Source: CAZWZG01 sp964638245 (lineage in GTDB: Bacteria; Pseudomonadota; Alphaproteobacteria; Rhodobacterales; Rhodobacteraceae). Taken from it: 21,670 nt of DNA. Made by a program: the position numbers and the translations under genes. The DNA lies in NCBI GenBank assembly GCA_964638245.1, contig CAZWZG010000040.1, forward strand, positions 1 to 21,670, given 5' to 3'. Shown here piece after piece: positions 12,745 to 20,591 of the stretch. The notes under the pieces were generated by a model. The model was given only the letters and a program-made list of their open reading frames with translations. It ran no database searches and was not told the DNA's origin. Position 1 is the stretch's first letter, and each line of letters starts with the position of its first letter.

Positions 12745-13547
12745 CAGATCGAACCTTCGTTAGGGCGCACCCACAAGAAGAGCTCGTTTCTCAACAGCGC
12801 TCCTTGGACGGCTTTTTGATCCAGAACCATGACACCACCGGCTTCAATTACCAGCCCATCAAGACCGGCCTGAGCGACCTGATGAATCGTCTCGGGACCT
12901 ATGATTGGTAGGTCGGCTCGTCGTTCCTGTCCTGGCTTGGGCGCCTTGTAGAAGATTCCGCCTCTGGCGCCCTTTCGTTGCGCAGCGAGTGCCTCCAACA
13001 TAGCAGCCGTTCCAAAGTCAGTTTCGATCGCAAGCACTTGTCCCGCCGACACGACGCATGCCTGTCCTATGTCGAGCGCGCCGACGGCGCGCTGCACGCT
13101 CTGGGCGCGTGCCGCGTCCGCCGAATGGTCTGTCGTGGGGTGAACACCCCCCGTCACACCAGCGGCGGGCAACAGCTCAGGCACCAGTTCATGAGCGGCA
13201 ACAACCTGAATCCCCTGATTTTCAAAAAGGCCGACGATAACCTTCAAAAGTCCGTCGTCCCCTGCTCGTTTTGCGCGTCTTGCAGCTTCCGAAATCGTGT
13301 CGTTGGCATGCTCAAAGTCGGGACGCGAGACGGCCCCTGCCATCGCCACCTTTGTGGTGCCACAGGACTTGAGATCCGCAAAAAATCGGCCAAGGTCAGT
13401 CATGTCGATTGTGAAATCAACCGGACGATGAAGAGCGTCCGGAGGGCTGTCCTTGAGTGCGGCCAATACGTAGGGCTCGCCCTGAGCATCCAGCCTATTG
13501 GCCAATATGGCTGGTAAGGCGCCCTGCCCTGCTATCAGTGCCAGCAT
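12744..13547 (-). CDS. lpxI: UDP-2,3-diacylglucosamine pyrophosphatase LpxI
   Basis: A 267-residue DUF1009 protein, the LpxH replacement used in alphaproteobacteria, which hydrolyses UDP-2,3-diacyl-GlcN to lipid X. Diagnostic segments are the N-terminal LALIAGQGALPAILA, KVAMAGAVSRPDF, GDDGLLKVIVGLFENQG, and the C-terminal ADLPIIGPETI, where D212 matches the catalytic aspartate of the Caulobacter enzyme by position. The usual EGTDAM segment reads DFGTAAM here, a small departure I cannot judge without an alignment. It overlaps lpxA and lpxB by one base on each side. Confidence 0.95.
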   Translation of the reverse strand: MLALIAGQGALPAILANRLDAQGEPYVLAALKDSPPDALHRPVDFTIDMTDLGRFFADLKSCGTTKVAMAGAVSRPDFEHANDTISEAARRAKRAGDDGLLKVIVGLFENQGIQVVAAHELVPELLPAAGVTGGVHPTTDHSADAARAQSVQRAVGALDIGQACVVSAGQVLAIETDFGTAAMLEALAAQRKGARGGIFYKAPKPGQERRADLPIIGPETIHQVAQAGLDGLVIEAGGVMVLDQKAVQGALLRNELFLWVRPNEGSI

Positions 13548-14341
13548 CAGCTTGGCGTCAAAAAGGACCGGTCGCTTTCAGCGAGCACGAAGTCCACGAT
13601 TTCGCGAACATAATCGCTTTCCGTTTCAGCGCCTAGCCGGCGCGCACGATCCACAAACGCACCGTCGCCTTGTGCCAGCATCTGATACGCTGCACGCAAC
13701 GCGGTAATATCCGAGCGAGCGACGCCGCGCCGCTTGAGTCCAACAAGGTTCAAGCCATCAAGCTCACCTCTAGGGGCTTGCACAAGGCCATATGGGATCA
13801 CGTCGTTGGTGACCATCGTGACCGCACCAATGATCGCACCGCGACCGATGCGGACCCATTGATGGATACCGGACAGACCGCCGATAATGACATCATCACC
13901 AATGACGCAATGCCCGGCTACAGCCGCTGAGTTCACGAGGATCACCCGATTACCAACGATCGCATCATGTGCCACATGCGCACCAGCCATGATAAGCACG
14001 TCATCTCCGACGCGCGTCATGCCCCCACCGCCTTCGGTTCCAATATTGATCGTTGCCCCTTCGCGGATACGAACGCGTTCGCCCACGATCAGCCCCGTGT
14101 CCTCTCCATCGTACTTTAGATCCTGCGGCACTTCACCGACGCAAGCAAAAGGAAATATGACACTGTCGGCACCAACCTGGGTCCGACCACTCACCACGGC
14201 ATGGCTCTTGACGGTTACACCCTGTTTGAGGTGGGCCTGCCGACCGATGACGCAGAATGGACCAACACGTACTCCAGCATCAATCACGGCCCCGTCTTCG
14301 ATGATGGCGCTGGGGTGAATGGCGGCTGTGGGGTCAATCAT
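13547..14341 (-). CDS. lpxA: Acyl-ACP--UDP-N-acetylglucosamine O-acyltransferase LpxA
   Basis: A 264-residue left-handed beta-helix acyltransferase, first step of lipid A synthesis. Hexapeptide repeats run from residue 3 (DPTAAIHPSAIIEDGAVI) to about 185, then a helical C-terminus. Key histidines fall at the same numbers as in E. coli: H122, catalytic H125, H144, H160 and also Q161. Residue 173, the glycine that sets acyl length in E. coli, is alanine here. The ATG at 14341 is chosen over one 45 bases upstream because it overlaps the fabZ stop (ATGA) and begins exactly at the conserved N-terminus. It overlaps lpxI by one base. Confidence 0.97.
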   Translation of the reverse strand: MIDPTAAIHPSAIIEDGAVIDAGVRVGPFCVIGRQAHLKQGVTVKSHAVVSGRTQVGADSVIFPFACVGEVPQDLKYDGEDTGLIVGERVRIREGATINIGTEGGGGMTRVGDDVLIMAGAHVAHDAIVGNRVILVNSAAVAGHCVIGDDVIIGGLSGIHQWVRIGRGAIIGAVTMVTNDVIPYGLVQAPRGELDGLNLVGLKRRGVARSDITALRAAYQMLAQGDGAFVDRARRLGAETESDYVREIVDFVLAESDRSFLTPS

Positions 14342-14805
14342 TTTGCTGAAGCCGCGCCGGGATCCAGCATTGCAGTAAAGGAGCACTCACACGCCAGTTC
14401 GCCGTCGACGGTTGCTCTTCCTTCAAACTTCCAGACCTTGCCGCCCCCGCGTTTCGTTACAACATCCATGCGCAATTGGTCACCCGGGACAACCTTGCGG
14501 CGGAACTTTACGTTGTCCATCGCCATAAAATAAATGAGGAGGTCCTTGTCGATCAGATCCATGCCAACGCCGACAATTACCCCTGCAGTCTGAGCCATGG
14601 CCTCGATGATCGTCACGCCAGGCATGATAGGCGCACCTGGGAAATGGCCTTGAAAGTGCGGCTCGTTGAAACTTACGTTTTTAATTCCGGTCCCGCTCTC
14701 GGTTCCCTTGATATCGATCACCCGATCGACGAGCAAGAACGGGTACCGATGCGGCAGAATGCGCTGAATGATGTCGTGATCAGCGGTTTGAAGAGCATCG
14801 GTCAT
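14338..14805 (-). CDS. fabZ: 3-hydroxyacyl-ACP dehydratase FabZ
   Basis: A 155-residue hot-dog-fold dehydratase of fatty acid elongation. The active-site segment EPHFQGHFPGAPIMPGV carries catalytic H54, and IIEAMAQ carries E68. The N-terminal ILPHRYPFLLVDRV is the standard FabZ opening. The frame is open a further 90 bases upstream, into the ompH end, but GAGGAA ahead of the ATG at 14805 and the family length favour this start. A 70-base gap separates it from ompH. It shares ATGA with lpxA. FabZ here probably balances fatty acid and lipid A flux. lpxD, often found just before fabZ, is not in this position. Confidence 0.97.
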   Translation of the reverse strand: MTDALQTADHDIIQRILPHRYPFLLVDRVIDIKGTESGTGIKNVSFNEPHFQGHFPGAPIMPGVTIIEAMAQTAGVIVGVGMDLIDKDLLIYFMAMDNVKFRRKVVPGDQLRMDVVTKRGGGKVWKFEGRATVDGELACECSFTAMLDPGAASAK

Positions 14806-14875
14806 TCGGTCTGTTCCTCGTAATTTGACATTGCCTAGCAAGACCGACAAGGCGAGACAAGCGCGCCCACAACCC

Positions 14876-15421
14876 TCACGGTTCCCTTTGGCCAAAAGGC
14901 AGAACGCCGCCTTCGCCTAGGACGCGATTTATGCTTTCGATCGCCACATCCGTGATGTCGATCCGATTGGCAGAAACAAAAACGGTATTTGTATCGAGGA
15001 GAACGGTTGCGCCCCGTTCTTCCATGATCTGGCCGAGGACATCGGCAACTTCGACAAAGAACGACTGTCGCGCTGCATCCCTTGCCTGGGTCAATTCCCT
15101 GGCCTTTGCGTCTTGCTCGCGGCGGATACTCTGAACTTTATCGTCGAATGCATCTGCCAGCGCACGAAAGTCCTCAGGTGCCAAAGACGGGCGCCGTTCG
15201 GTTAGGTCCAGTTCCTCTTGTACAAGCTCGTTCTCGATTTGGTCGTTTTCAGCTTGCAATGCTGCGATCCGAGCCTCGATGCCCCGACTGACACGCGCTC
15301 CAAGTTGGGTTTCCGCAAACAGCCGTTCGCGATCAATTGTAAGAACCGGTTGGACGGATTGCCCCCAAAGCATTCCGGCAGTGAGCAACAAAGCCAGGAA
15401 GAGGGCCGTCGCCCGCCGCAT
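14876..15421 (-). CDS. OmpH/Skp family periplasmic chaperone
   Basis: A 181-residue secreted protein. Residues 1-20 form a signal peptide (RRATALFLALLLTAGMLWGQ). The middle is a long charged coiled-coil (about 55-125, with ARIAALQAENDQIENELVQEE), the arms of the Skp jellyfish fold. The C-terminal part, with DVLGQIMEERGATVLLD and a final amphipathic strand, is the trimerising body typical of OmpH. It probably holds unfolded outer-membrane proteins on their way to BamA, encoded directly upstream. The start overlaps the bamA stop by one base (TGATG). The last residues are proline- and glycine-rich without known function. Confidence 0.92.
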   Translation of the reverse strand: MRRATALFLALLLTAGMLWGQSVQPVLTIDRERLFAETQLGARVSRGIEARIAALQAENDQIENELVQEELDLTERRPSLAPEDFRALADAFDDKVQSIRREQDAKARELTQARDAARQSFFVEVADVLGQIMEERGATVLLDTNTVFVSANRIDITDVAIESINRVLGEGGVLPFGQREP

Positions 15422-17742
15422 CAGAACCTAGTCGAAATCGAGATGCTGAAACTTTGCTCCTGATCGTTCGGGTTGGAGCTGATGGGTTTCGCAAAGTTGA
15501 ATTGGAATGGCCCAAACGGTGTATCCAAGAGCAACGCGATACCAGCCGCCGATCGAAGTTCGAAACTGTCGTCAACCGAGCCGGGACCGCCGTCGCCATC
15601 CGTGTTGTCCAAACCCCAAATGGAGCCTGCGTCAATAAAGACTGCCCCCGACAGACCGATTTCCTCGGGAAGCCCGAGAGGGAAATCCGCTTGCACGCGT
15701 GCGTTCACAAACATATTGCCGCCCAAAGGGTCGCCATTGGCGCTGTCCGTATCGCGTGGACCAATCCCGCGACTTTCAAAGCCTCTTAAATTGGCGCTTG
15801 AAGAAAAGAAGCGATCAATCGCGCGGCTCGGATCATCTCCGAGCATCGAAAGAACGCCACCCGAAAGCGACGCACTGAGCGTCACTTCTTCATTCAGGAC
15901 TGCGCGGGTCGCTGTCGCGCCTGCTGTGGTTTTGACATACTGGACATCACCGCCGATCCCGGCAAATTCCTGACCAAACCTCAGCGACAAGATGGTATCA
16001 GGGCGGACCGCACCACGGCTGTTGTTGTACGTGTAGTTGTAGCTCAACGCACTGCGAATATCAGTTCCGTCCTCAGCAAGAAGAATTGCGGAGGCGTCGG
16101 GATCAACTGTCATTCCCAGACGGGCAATCTCGTAGCCGACGGTCAACTGAGACAACTCCCCAATGGGAAATGTCAAAGACCCGCCCAAACCGATCGTCTC
16201 GGTCTCGTAGGTCAAATTGGCGAAGTCGGTGGTGTCCGCAAACGCATCAAAGGTGAAACGAACGTCGCGACCCAGCAAGGCCGGTTCCGAAAAACTAAAC
16301 TCAAAGGCCCTGTCTTCCGATGCAGTCACAATCTCAAACGAAAGGGACTGTCCTCGACCAAGGAAGTTCCGTTCAGAGAAATTGAAAAGAAACCCAACGC
16401 CGCTCTCATTAGAATAAGCGGCGCCGAAACTCAGCGATCCAGTCGGTTGTTCTACGACATCGACATCTACGACAACCTGATCCTGAGTGGATCCCCCCCG
16501 TGCCACGACATCCGCCGTCGCAAAGAAGCCAAGTGCCCGAATCCGCTCAGCCGCCGCGCGTATCGCACGCGGGTTAAACGGATCTCCCTCCACGCTTGTG
16601 AACTGGCGACGAATGACACGATCGAGCGTTGTGGCATTTCCTTCGATGTCAATGCGCTCGACGAAAATCCGTTCACCGCGAACAATGCGAAACTCAACAT
16701 CCAGCGTCAAAGATCTGTCGTTTCGAGTAAAAACGGGATCGACGCGCACAAAGTCCAAACCAAGATCAATCGCATGCTCTTCCATACGACTGACCGTTGC
16801 ATCAATGGAAACGGGGCTAAACGTCTGTCCGCTCCGAAGTCGGACTTGGCGGTCAAAAGCCGAAGCCTCGACCTCTGGCAACATGCTAACCACCGAAACA
16901 TCGCCAATACTGAACGACTGGCCTTCGCGAACGTTGAAAGTGATGAAACTTGCGTTTCGCTCTCGCGAGAACTCGGTCGTGACATCAAGGATCTGAAAAT
17001 CGATGTACCCGCGCGAGTTATAGAAATCTGTCAAAAGCTGACGGTCAACCGGAATGCGTTCTTCAACAAATGTATCAACCCGTATCAGCTGACGAAGAGC
17101 ATTCGCTTGCTTTGTCTGAATGACGCGGCGCAGGCGATTGTCAGAAAAGTTTCGATTCCCGACGAAGCTGATGCGCTCGTTTTCGACGACCCGTCCTTCG
17201 GTGATCGAAAAGACCAAGTCGACGCGATTATCACTTCGCCTGATGATCGAAGGCCGCACAGTCGCAGCAAGCCGCGCTGAGGATTGGTAAGCCGTCACAA
17301 TTGCGTTGGTGTCTGCTTCGGCTGTTGCTGGCGAATAGACGCGACGTGGGGCTGACCGAATGACGGCAAGCAGTTCGCTGTCATCAAGACGCCGGTTTCC
17401 TTCAAACGCAATGCGATTGATCGTGGGGAATTCGACAACAGAGATATCGAGCGTCGCACCGCGCGGAGCGACCGAAACGGTCTCAAAGAGACCAGAGTTT
17501 CGCAGCCTTTGAGCCGCGTCATTCAAACCGCCCCCGGAAATCGCAGCGCCTGGTTCGAGACCAGCAATTTCAAGAACAGACGCATCGTCTACGCGAAGAT
17601 TGCCCTCAATTTGAAATTGGCTGAAGCGGAAGGATTGAGCGTCCGCCGCGTTTGTGCCAATGGCCATGGTCCAACCGACCGCCATGACAACAACTAGCCA
17701 TACGCGAACCAGATTTCGGGCCACGCCCCCAAGACTGCTCAT
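15421..17742 (-). CDS. bamA: Outer membrane protein assembly factor BamA
   Basis: A 773-residue Omp85 protein, central pore of the BAM complex. A signal peptide ends near ADAQ at residues 33-36. Five POTRA domains follow to about residue 420 (first: FRFSQFQIEGNLRVDDASVL; fifth: ERIFVERIDIEGNATTLDRV), then a 16-strand beta-barrel. The RGFESRGIGPR segment at about residues 665-675 is the conserved loop-6 motif, and the last residue is phenylalanine (SISISTRF), a typical outer-membrane beta-signal. GAGGGG eight bases before the ATG supports the start. A good promoter lies in the 118-base gap upstream, so bamA can be expressed independently of rseP. It is followed immediately by ompH. Confidence 0.98.
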   Translation of the reverse strand: MSSLGGVARNLVRVWLVVVMAVGWTMAIGTNAADAQSFRFSQFQIEGNLRVDDASVLEIAGLEPGAAISGGGLNDAAQRLRNSGLFETVSVAPRGATLDISVVEFPTINRIAFEGNRRLDDSELLAVIRSAPRRVYSPATAEADTNAIVTAYQSSARLAATVRPSIIRRSDNRVDLVFSITEGRVVENERISFVGNRNFSDNRLRRVIQTKQANALRQLIRVDTFVEERIPVDRQLLTDFYNSRGYIDFQILDVTTEFSRERNASFITFNVREGQSFSIGDVSVVSMLPEVEASAFDRQVRLRSGQTFSPVSIDATVSRMEEHAIDLGLDFVRVDPVFTRNDRSLTLDVEFRIVRGERIFVERIDIEGNATTLDRVIRRQFTSVEGDPFNPRAIRAAAERIRALGFFATADVVARGGSTQDQVVVDVDVVEQPTGSLSFGAAYSNESGVGFLFNFSERNFLGRGQSLSFEIVTASEDRAFEFSFSEPALLGRDVRFTFDAFADTTDFANLTYETETIGLGGSLTFPIGELSQLTVGYEIARLGMTVDPDASAILLAEDGTDIRSALSYNYTYNNSRGAVRPDTILSLRFGQEFAGIGGDVQYVKTTAGATATRAVLNEEVTLSASLSGGVLSMLGDDPSRAIDRFFSSSANLRGFESRGIGPRDTDSANGDPLGGNMFVNARVQADFPLGLPEEIGLSGAVFIDAGSIWGLDNTDGDGGPGSVDDSFELRSAAGIALLLDTPFGPFQFNFAKPISSNPNDQEQSFSISISTRF

Positions 17743-17781
17743 TTGGAATGCCCCTCACGACGTTTACGCCTTTATAACCCC

Positions 17782-17810
17782 TTGCTACTGACTCGTGGCA
17801 AGGTTGTCAA
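17782..17810 (-). promoter_or_regulatory. Putative sigma-70 type promoter before bamA
   Basis: On the minus strand TTGACA (17810-17805) and TAGCAA (17787-17782) are separated by exactly 17 bases and lie about 40 bases before the bamA start. CCTTGC and GCAAGG form a six-base inverted repeat over the spacer and -10 box. This would give bamA-ompH-fabZ-lpxA-lpxI-lpxB a supply independent of the upstream genes. Confidence 0.6.
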
Positions 17811-17860
17811 AATGCTGTTTTGCGAGGGTTTGTTGCGTCTTTGTGGACGAATAGGAAGCG

Positions 17861-17995
17861 CTATTGCATCCCAAGCGATCCAACGAAGCCGCCCAGCATG
17901 AGCGCCCCGAGAATCGTTCCGATATAAAGCAGGCGATCGAAGTTCAGATCGATCAACAGGCCAAGGCCTTTGTATCCGTTCTGTACAGCTTCCAT
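17861..17995 (-). CDS. 44-residue membrane peptide between rseP and bamA
   Basis: ATG at 17995 follows GGAGG (18005-18001) by five bases, a near-ideal ribosome binding site, which excludes longer starts. The peptide has a short polar amphipathic N-terminus (MEAVQNGYKGLGLLIDLNFD) and one hydrophobic helix with glycine spacing (LLYIGTILGALMLGGFVGSL), ending in GMQ. A single-pass inner-membrane peptide is predicted. It sits 94 bases after rseP and 118 bases before bamA on the same strand. I do not recognise a named family. The position suggests a role linked to RseP or envelope assembly, but that is inference. The reading frame and start are well supported. Confidence 0.75.
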   Translation of the reverse strand: MEAVQNGYKGLGLLIDLNFDRLLYIGTILGALMLGGFVGSLGMQ

Positions 17996-18089
17996 GTCCG
18001 CCTCCATCGACTTCACAGACGTCAACGTATCGACTGAATGTGGCGCTATTTTGGCATCAGGGCGCGGGTCGGCGGGAAATTGCAGGCAA

Positions 18090-19415
18090 TCAGGGGCAGA
18101 ACAGGTCGTTGGAGAGTGCGAAAACCATGAGCGCAATCATTAGGCTTAGGCCGGTCGCCATCAGCACCTTCAGAGCGCCATCACTTGGCGGTCGTCCCGT
18201 GATCGCTTCCCAGGCATGAAACACCAGGTGCCCGCCATCCAGCACCGGGATCGGCATGAGGTTCAGGAAACCAATGGCCACGGACAAAAGCGCGATGGTT
18301 CCAATGAAGCTCATCCACCCATTGCTGGCGGCGTCCCCGGCGACTTGCGCGATACCGATTGGCCCTTGAAGGTTGCAGGTGTCGATCCGCCCAAGCGTCA
18401 TGTTGTACAGCGCTGAAAGCGATATGCGCACGGTGTCTATTGTTTGGGTTACGCCGTAGGTCACGGCCTCACCGAACCCTGGCGCAACCGCTTCGGGTTC
18501 AAAAAACAGACCGCCCGAAATTCCGATCAGCCAGCGCGTCTCGAAGCCGCCGCCTTCGACCGGTAGGTCCCGCCGGCGTGGCACGATGGTGAACTCAAGC
18601 TCTTGTCCGCTGCGCCAGACGTTAAGCAGCATCGGGTTGCCATCGGAGGCGCCCACGATCTCACGCAGTTGCGCGAAGGTGGTGACCGGCACGCCGTCAA
18701 CGGCGGTGATCACATCGCCTGCCCGCATATCGATATCACCAGCAGCGCTATCAGGTGAGATGGACAAGGCGAGCGACGGGTTGGGATGCGGGCCCGGAAC
18801 AGTGGTCACAACCCCGTCGCGCTCGACGGTGTAGCTGAGCGTTCCCTCGGAGGGCAGCGCGGTGGCAAATGAATAAAACGCGTCGGGTCCGGGAACTTCG
18901 GTCCCGTTGATTTCCAGCAGAACATCGCCCTGTTGCAGGCCATTTTCGACGGGCATTTCGCGCATCGTGTCGATGGTGATCGGGTCCGACGACACGCCGC
19001 GCAGGAACAAAAGGCCTGCAAACACCACAATCGCGAGGATGAAGTTGAAGATCGGACCGGCGGCAACCGTGGCGGCGCGGGCCCAAACGGGCGCGCCATG
19101 CATGGTTGCGCGCCGCTCTTCCTCCGTCAGGCCCGACATGGCTTCGCCGTCCTTGCCGCTGGCCGCATCTGCATCGCCGCGGAACTTGACGTATCCGCCC
19201 AGCGGAAGCGCCGCGATTTGCCATTTCGTGCCGTGTTTGTCGTTGCGCGACCAGATGACCGGGCCGAAACCGACCGAAAACACGTCTGCCTTGATGCCCG
19301 TCCAGCGTCCCACGATGTAGTGGCCATATTCATGGACCGCGACGATGATCGACAGGGCGACGATGAAGGCCACGAGGTCGAAGGCCGTGTTGCCAAGGCT
19401 GGGGATCAGGTCCAT
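18090..19415 (-). CDS. rseP: RIP metalloprotease RseP (site-2 protease)
   Basis: A 441-residue M50-family intramembrane zinc protease. The zinc motif HEYGH is at residues 28-32 in the first membrane helix (IIVAVHEYGHYIVGRW), and the third ligand lies in NLMPIPVLDGGH near the C-terminus. Between them are ALPLGGYVKF, two PDZ domains (first around VENGLQQGDVLLEINGTEV, second around MRAGDVITAVDGVPV) and further membrane helices. It cleaves anti-sigma factors or signal-peptide remnants inside the inner membrane. It starts 15 bases after dxr. No rpoE or rseA is in the window, so the substrate here is unknown. The length is normal. Confidence 0.96.
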   Translation of the reverse strand: MDLIPSLGNTAFDLVAFIVALSIIVAVHEYGHYIVGRWTGIKADVFSVGFGPVIWSRNDKHGTKWQIAALPLGGYVKFRGDADAASGKDGEAMSGLTEEERRATMHGAPVWARAATVAAGPIFNFILAIVVFAGLLFLRGVSSDPITIDTMREMPVENGLQQGDVLLEINGTEVPGPDAFYSFATALPSEGTLSYTVERDGVVTTVPGPHPNPSLALSISPDSAAGDIDMRAGDVITAVDGVPVTTFAQLREIVGASDGNPMLLNVWRSGQELEFTIVPRRRDLPVEGGGFETRWLIGISGGLFFEPEAVAPGFGEAVTYGVTQTIDTVRISLSALYNMTLGRIDTCNLQGPIGIAQVAGDAASNGWMSFIGTIALLSVAIGFLNLMPIPVLDGGHLVFHAWEAITGRPPSDGALKVLMATGLSLMIALMVFALSNDLFCP

Positions 19416-19430
19416 GCGGGTGCTCGTCCT

Positions 19431-20591
19431 CTAGGTCTCGATGATCTCTTGTGCGGCTCTACGGGCCACTTGATCGCTTTGGTGTACACTATCAAGGGTG
19501 ATCGCGCCCTGAATATGGCCATTGCCGGACAATTTATCGAGAACACTGGCGACCACGTGGGCCATGTCCGTAAAGCCGATCTGACCTGCAATGAAGGCAT
19601 CCAAAGCCGCTTCCTTGGCCGCGATGAACGCCGCACCGCTGAGGCCGCCCATTTCCATCACGTCCCAGGCAAGGCCAAGGGCGGGATAGCGCGCCGGATC
19701 AGGCGCACGGAATGTGAACGCACCGATCTTAGCCAGATCGAGCCGTTCGACCGGGCAATGGGCACGGTCGGGGTGATGCAAGGCAAAGCCGATGGCGTGG
19801 CGCATGTCGGGCGGGCCGATGTGGGCCATTAGCGCCCCGTCATTGAAACCGACCAGCGCATGGATCAGGCTTTCGGGGTGAATAACGGCTTCGATCTGGC
19901 TTGGTTGAAATCCAAAATACTCCTTGGCTTCAATAAGCTCCAGCGCCTTGTTGAACATGGAGGCACTATCGATCGTGATGCGCTGACCCATGTCCCAATT
20001 GGGATGCGTTGCCGCTTCAGCCGCCGTCGCGGTTGCCAGTTTTTCGATCGGCCAGTCCCGAAAGGCTCCGCCGGATGCGGTGATGATCACACGTTCGACG
20101 GCAGCGACATCTTCACCGATCAGCGCCTGAAAGATGGCCGAATGCTCGCTGTCTACGGGCAGAACCGACGCGTTGTGCGCGCGCGCCGTTTCCATCAGGA
20201 GCGGCCCGGCTGTGACAAGGCTTTCCTTGTTCGCCAGCGCAAGGGTTGCGCCCTGTTCAAGCGCGGCAAGGCCAGGGGCCAATCCGTCAGGTCCCACAAT
20301 CGCGGACATCACCCAGTCGGCAGGACGCTTTGCCGCATCGATAAGCGCCGCCTGCCCCGCTGCCGCGTCGATCCCGGTGCCCGCCAGAGCCGCTTTGAGA
20401 TCTTCGAAGCGTTCCTCGTAGGCGGTGACCGCAACCTCTGCCCCTAAGGCGATGGCCTGCTGGCTCAGCAAATCGATATTCGCGCCGCCCGTCAGGGCGA
20501 CGATTTTGTAGGCGTCGCGGTTGCGTTCGATCAGATCGATGGTCTGGACGCCAATCGATCCCGTCGCCCCAAAAATCGAGATGCGCTTCAC
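19431..20591 (-). CDS. dxr: 1-deoxy-D-xylulose 5-phosphate reductoisomerase
   Basis: A 386-residue enzyme of the MEP isoprenoid route, making 2-C-methyl-D-erythritol 4-phosphate from DXP with NADPH. The nucleotide motif GATGSIG is at residues 8-14. ALANKESLVTAG, LPVDSEHSAIFQAL (metal-binding aspartate and glutamate), SGGAFRDWP, and the stretch from THPNWDMG through SASMFNKALELIEA are all present, as is VIHPESLIHALV. The start codon is GTG at 20591, overlapping the cdsA stop as GTGA. It feeds isoprenoid precursors to UppS, encoded two genes upstream. Confidence 0.97.
   Translation of the reverse strand: MKRISIFGATGSIGVQTIDLIERNRDAYKIVALTGGANIDLLSQQAIALGAEVAVTAYEERFEDLKAALAGTGIDAAAGQAALIDAAKRPADWVMSAIVGPDGLAPGLAALEQGATLALANKESLVTAGPLLMETARAHNASVLPVDSEHSAIFQALIGEDVAAVERVIITASGGAFRDWPIEKLATATAAEAATHPNWDMGQRITIDSASMFNKALELIEAKEYFGFQPSQIEAVIHPESLIHALVGFNDGALMAHIGPPDMRHAIGFALHHPDRAHCPVERLDLAKIGAFTFRAPDPARYPALGLAWDVMEMGGLSGAAFIAAKEAALDAFIAGQIGFTDMAHVVASVLDKLSGNGHIQGAITLDSVHQSDQVARRAAQEIIET

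Noticed and set aside
16447..17280. 277-residue plus-strand reading frame opposite bamA
   Set aside because: It is fully antisense to the POTRA region of an intact bamA, low in hydrophobic core pattern, with no ribosome binding site or family match.
17861..18136. A longer 91-residue form of the rseP-bamA peptide
   Set aside because: The extra N-terminus overlaps the rseP end, is Pro/Ser-rich and unlike the rest, while GGAGG sits five bases before the internal ATG at 17995.
18933..19832. 299-residue plus-strand reading frame opposite rseP and dxr
   Set aside because: It spans two convincing minus-strand genes and their junction, and its protein is rich in Arg, His and Asp without any motif, typical of a shadow frame.
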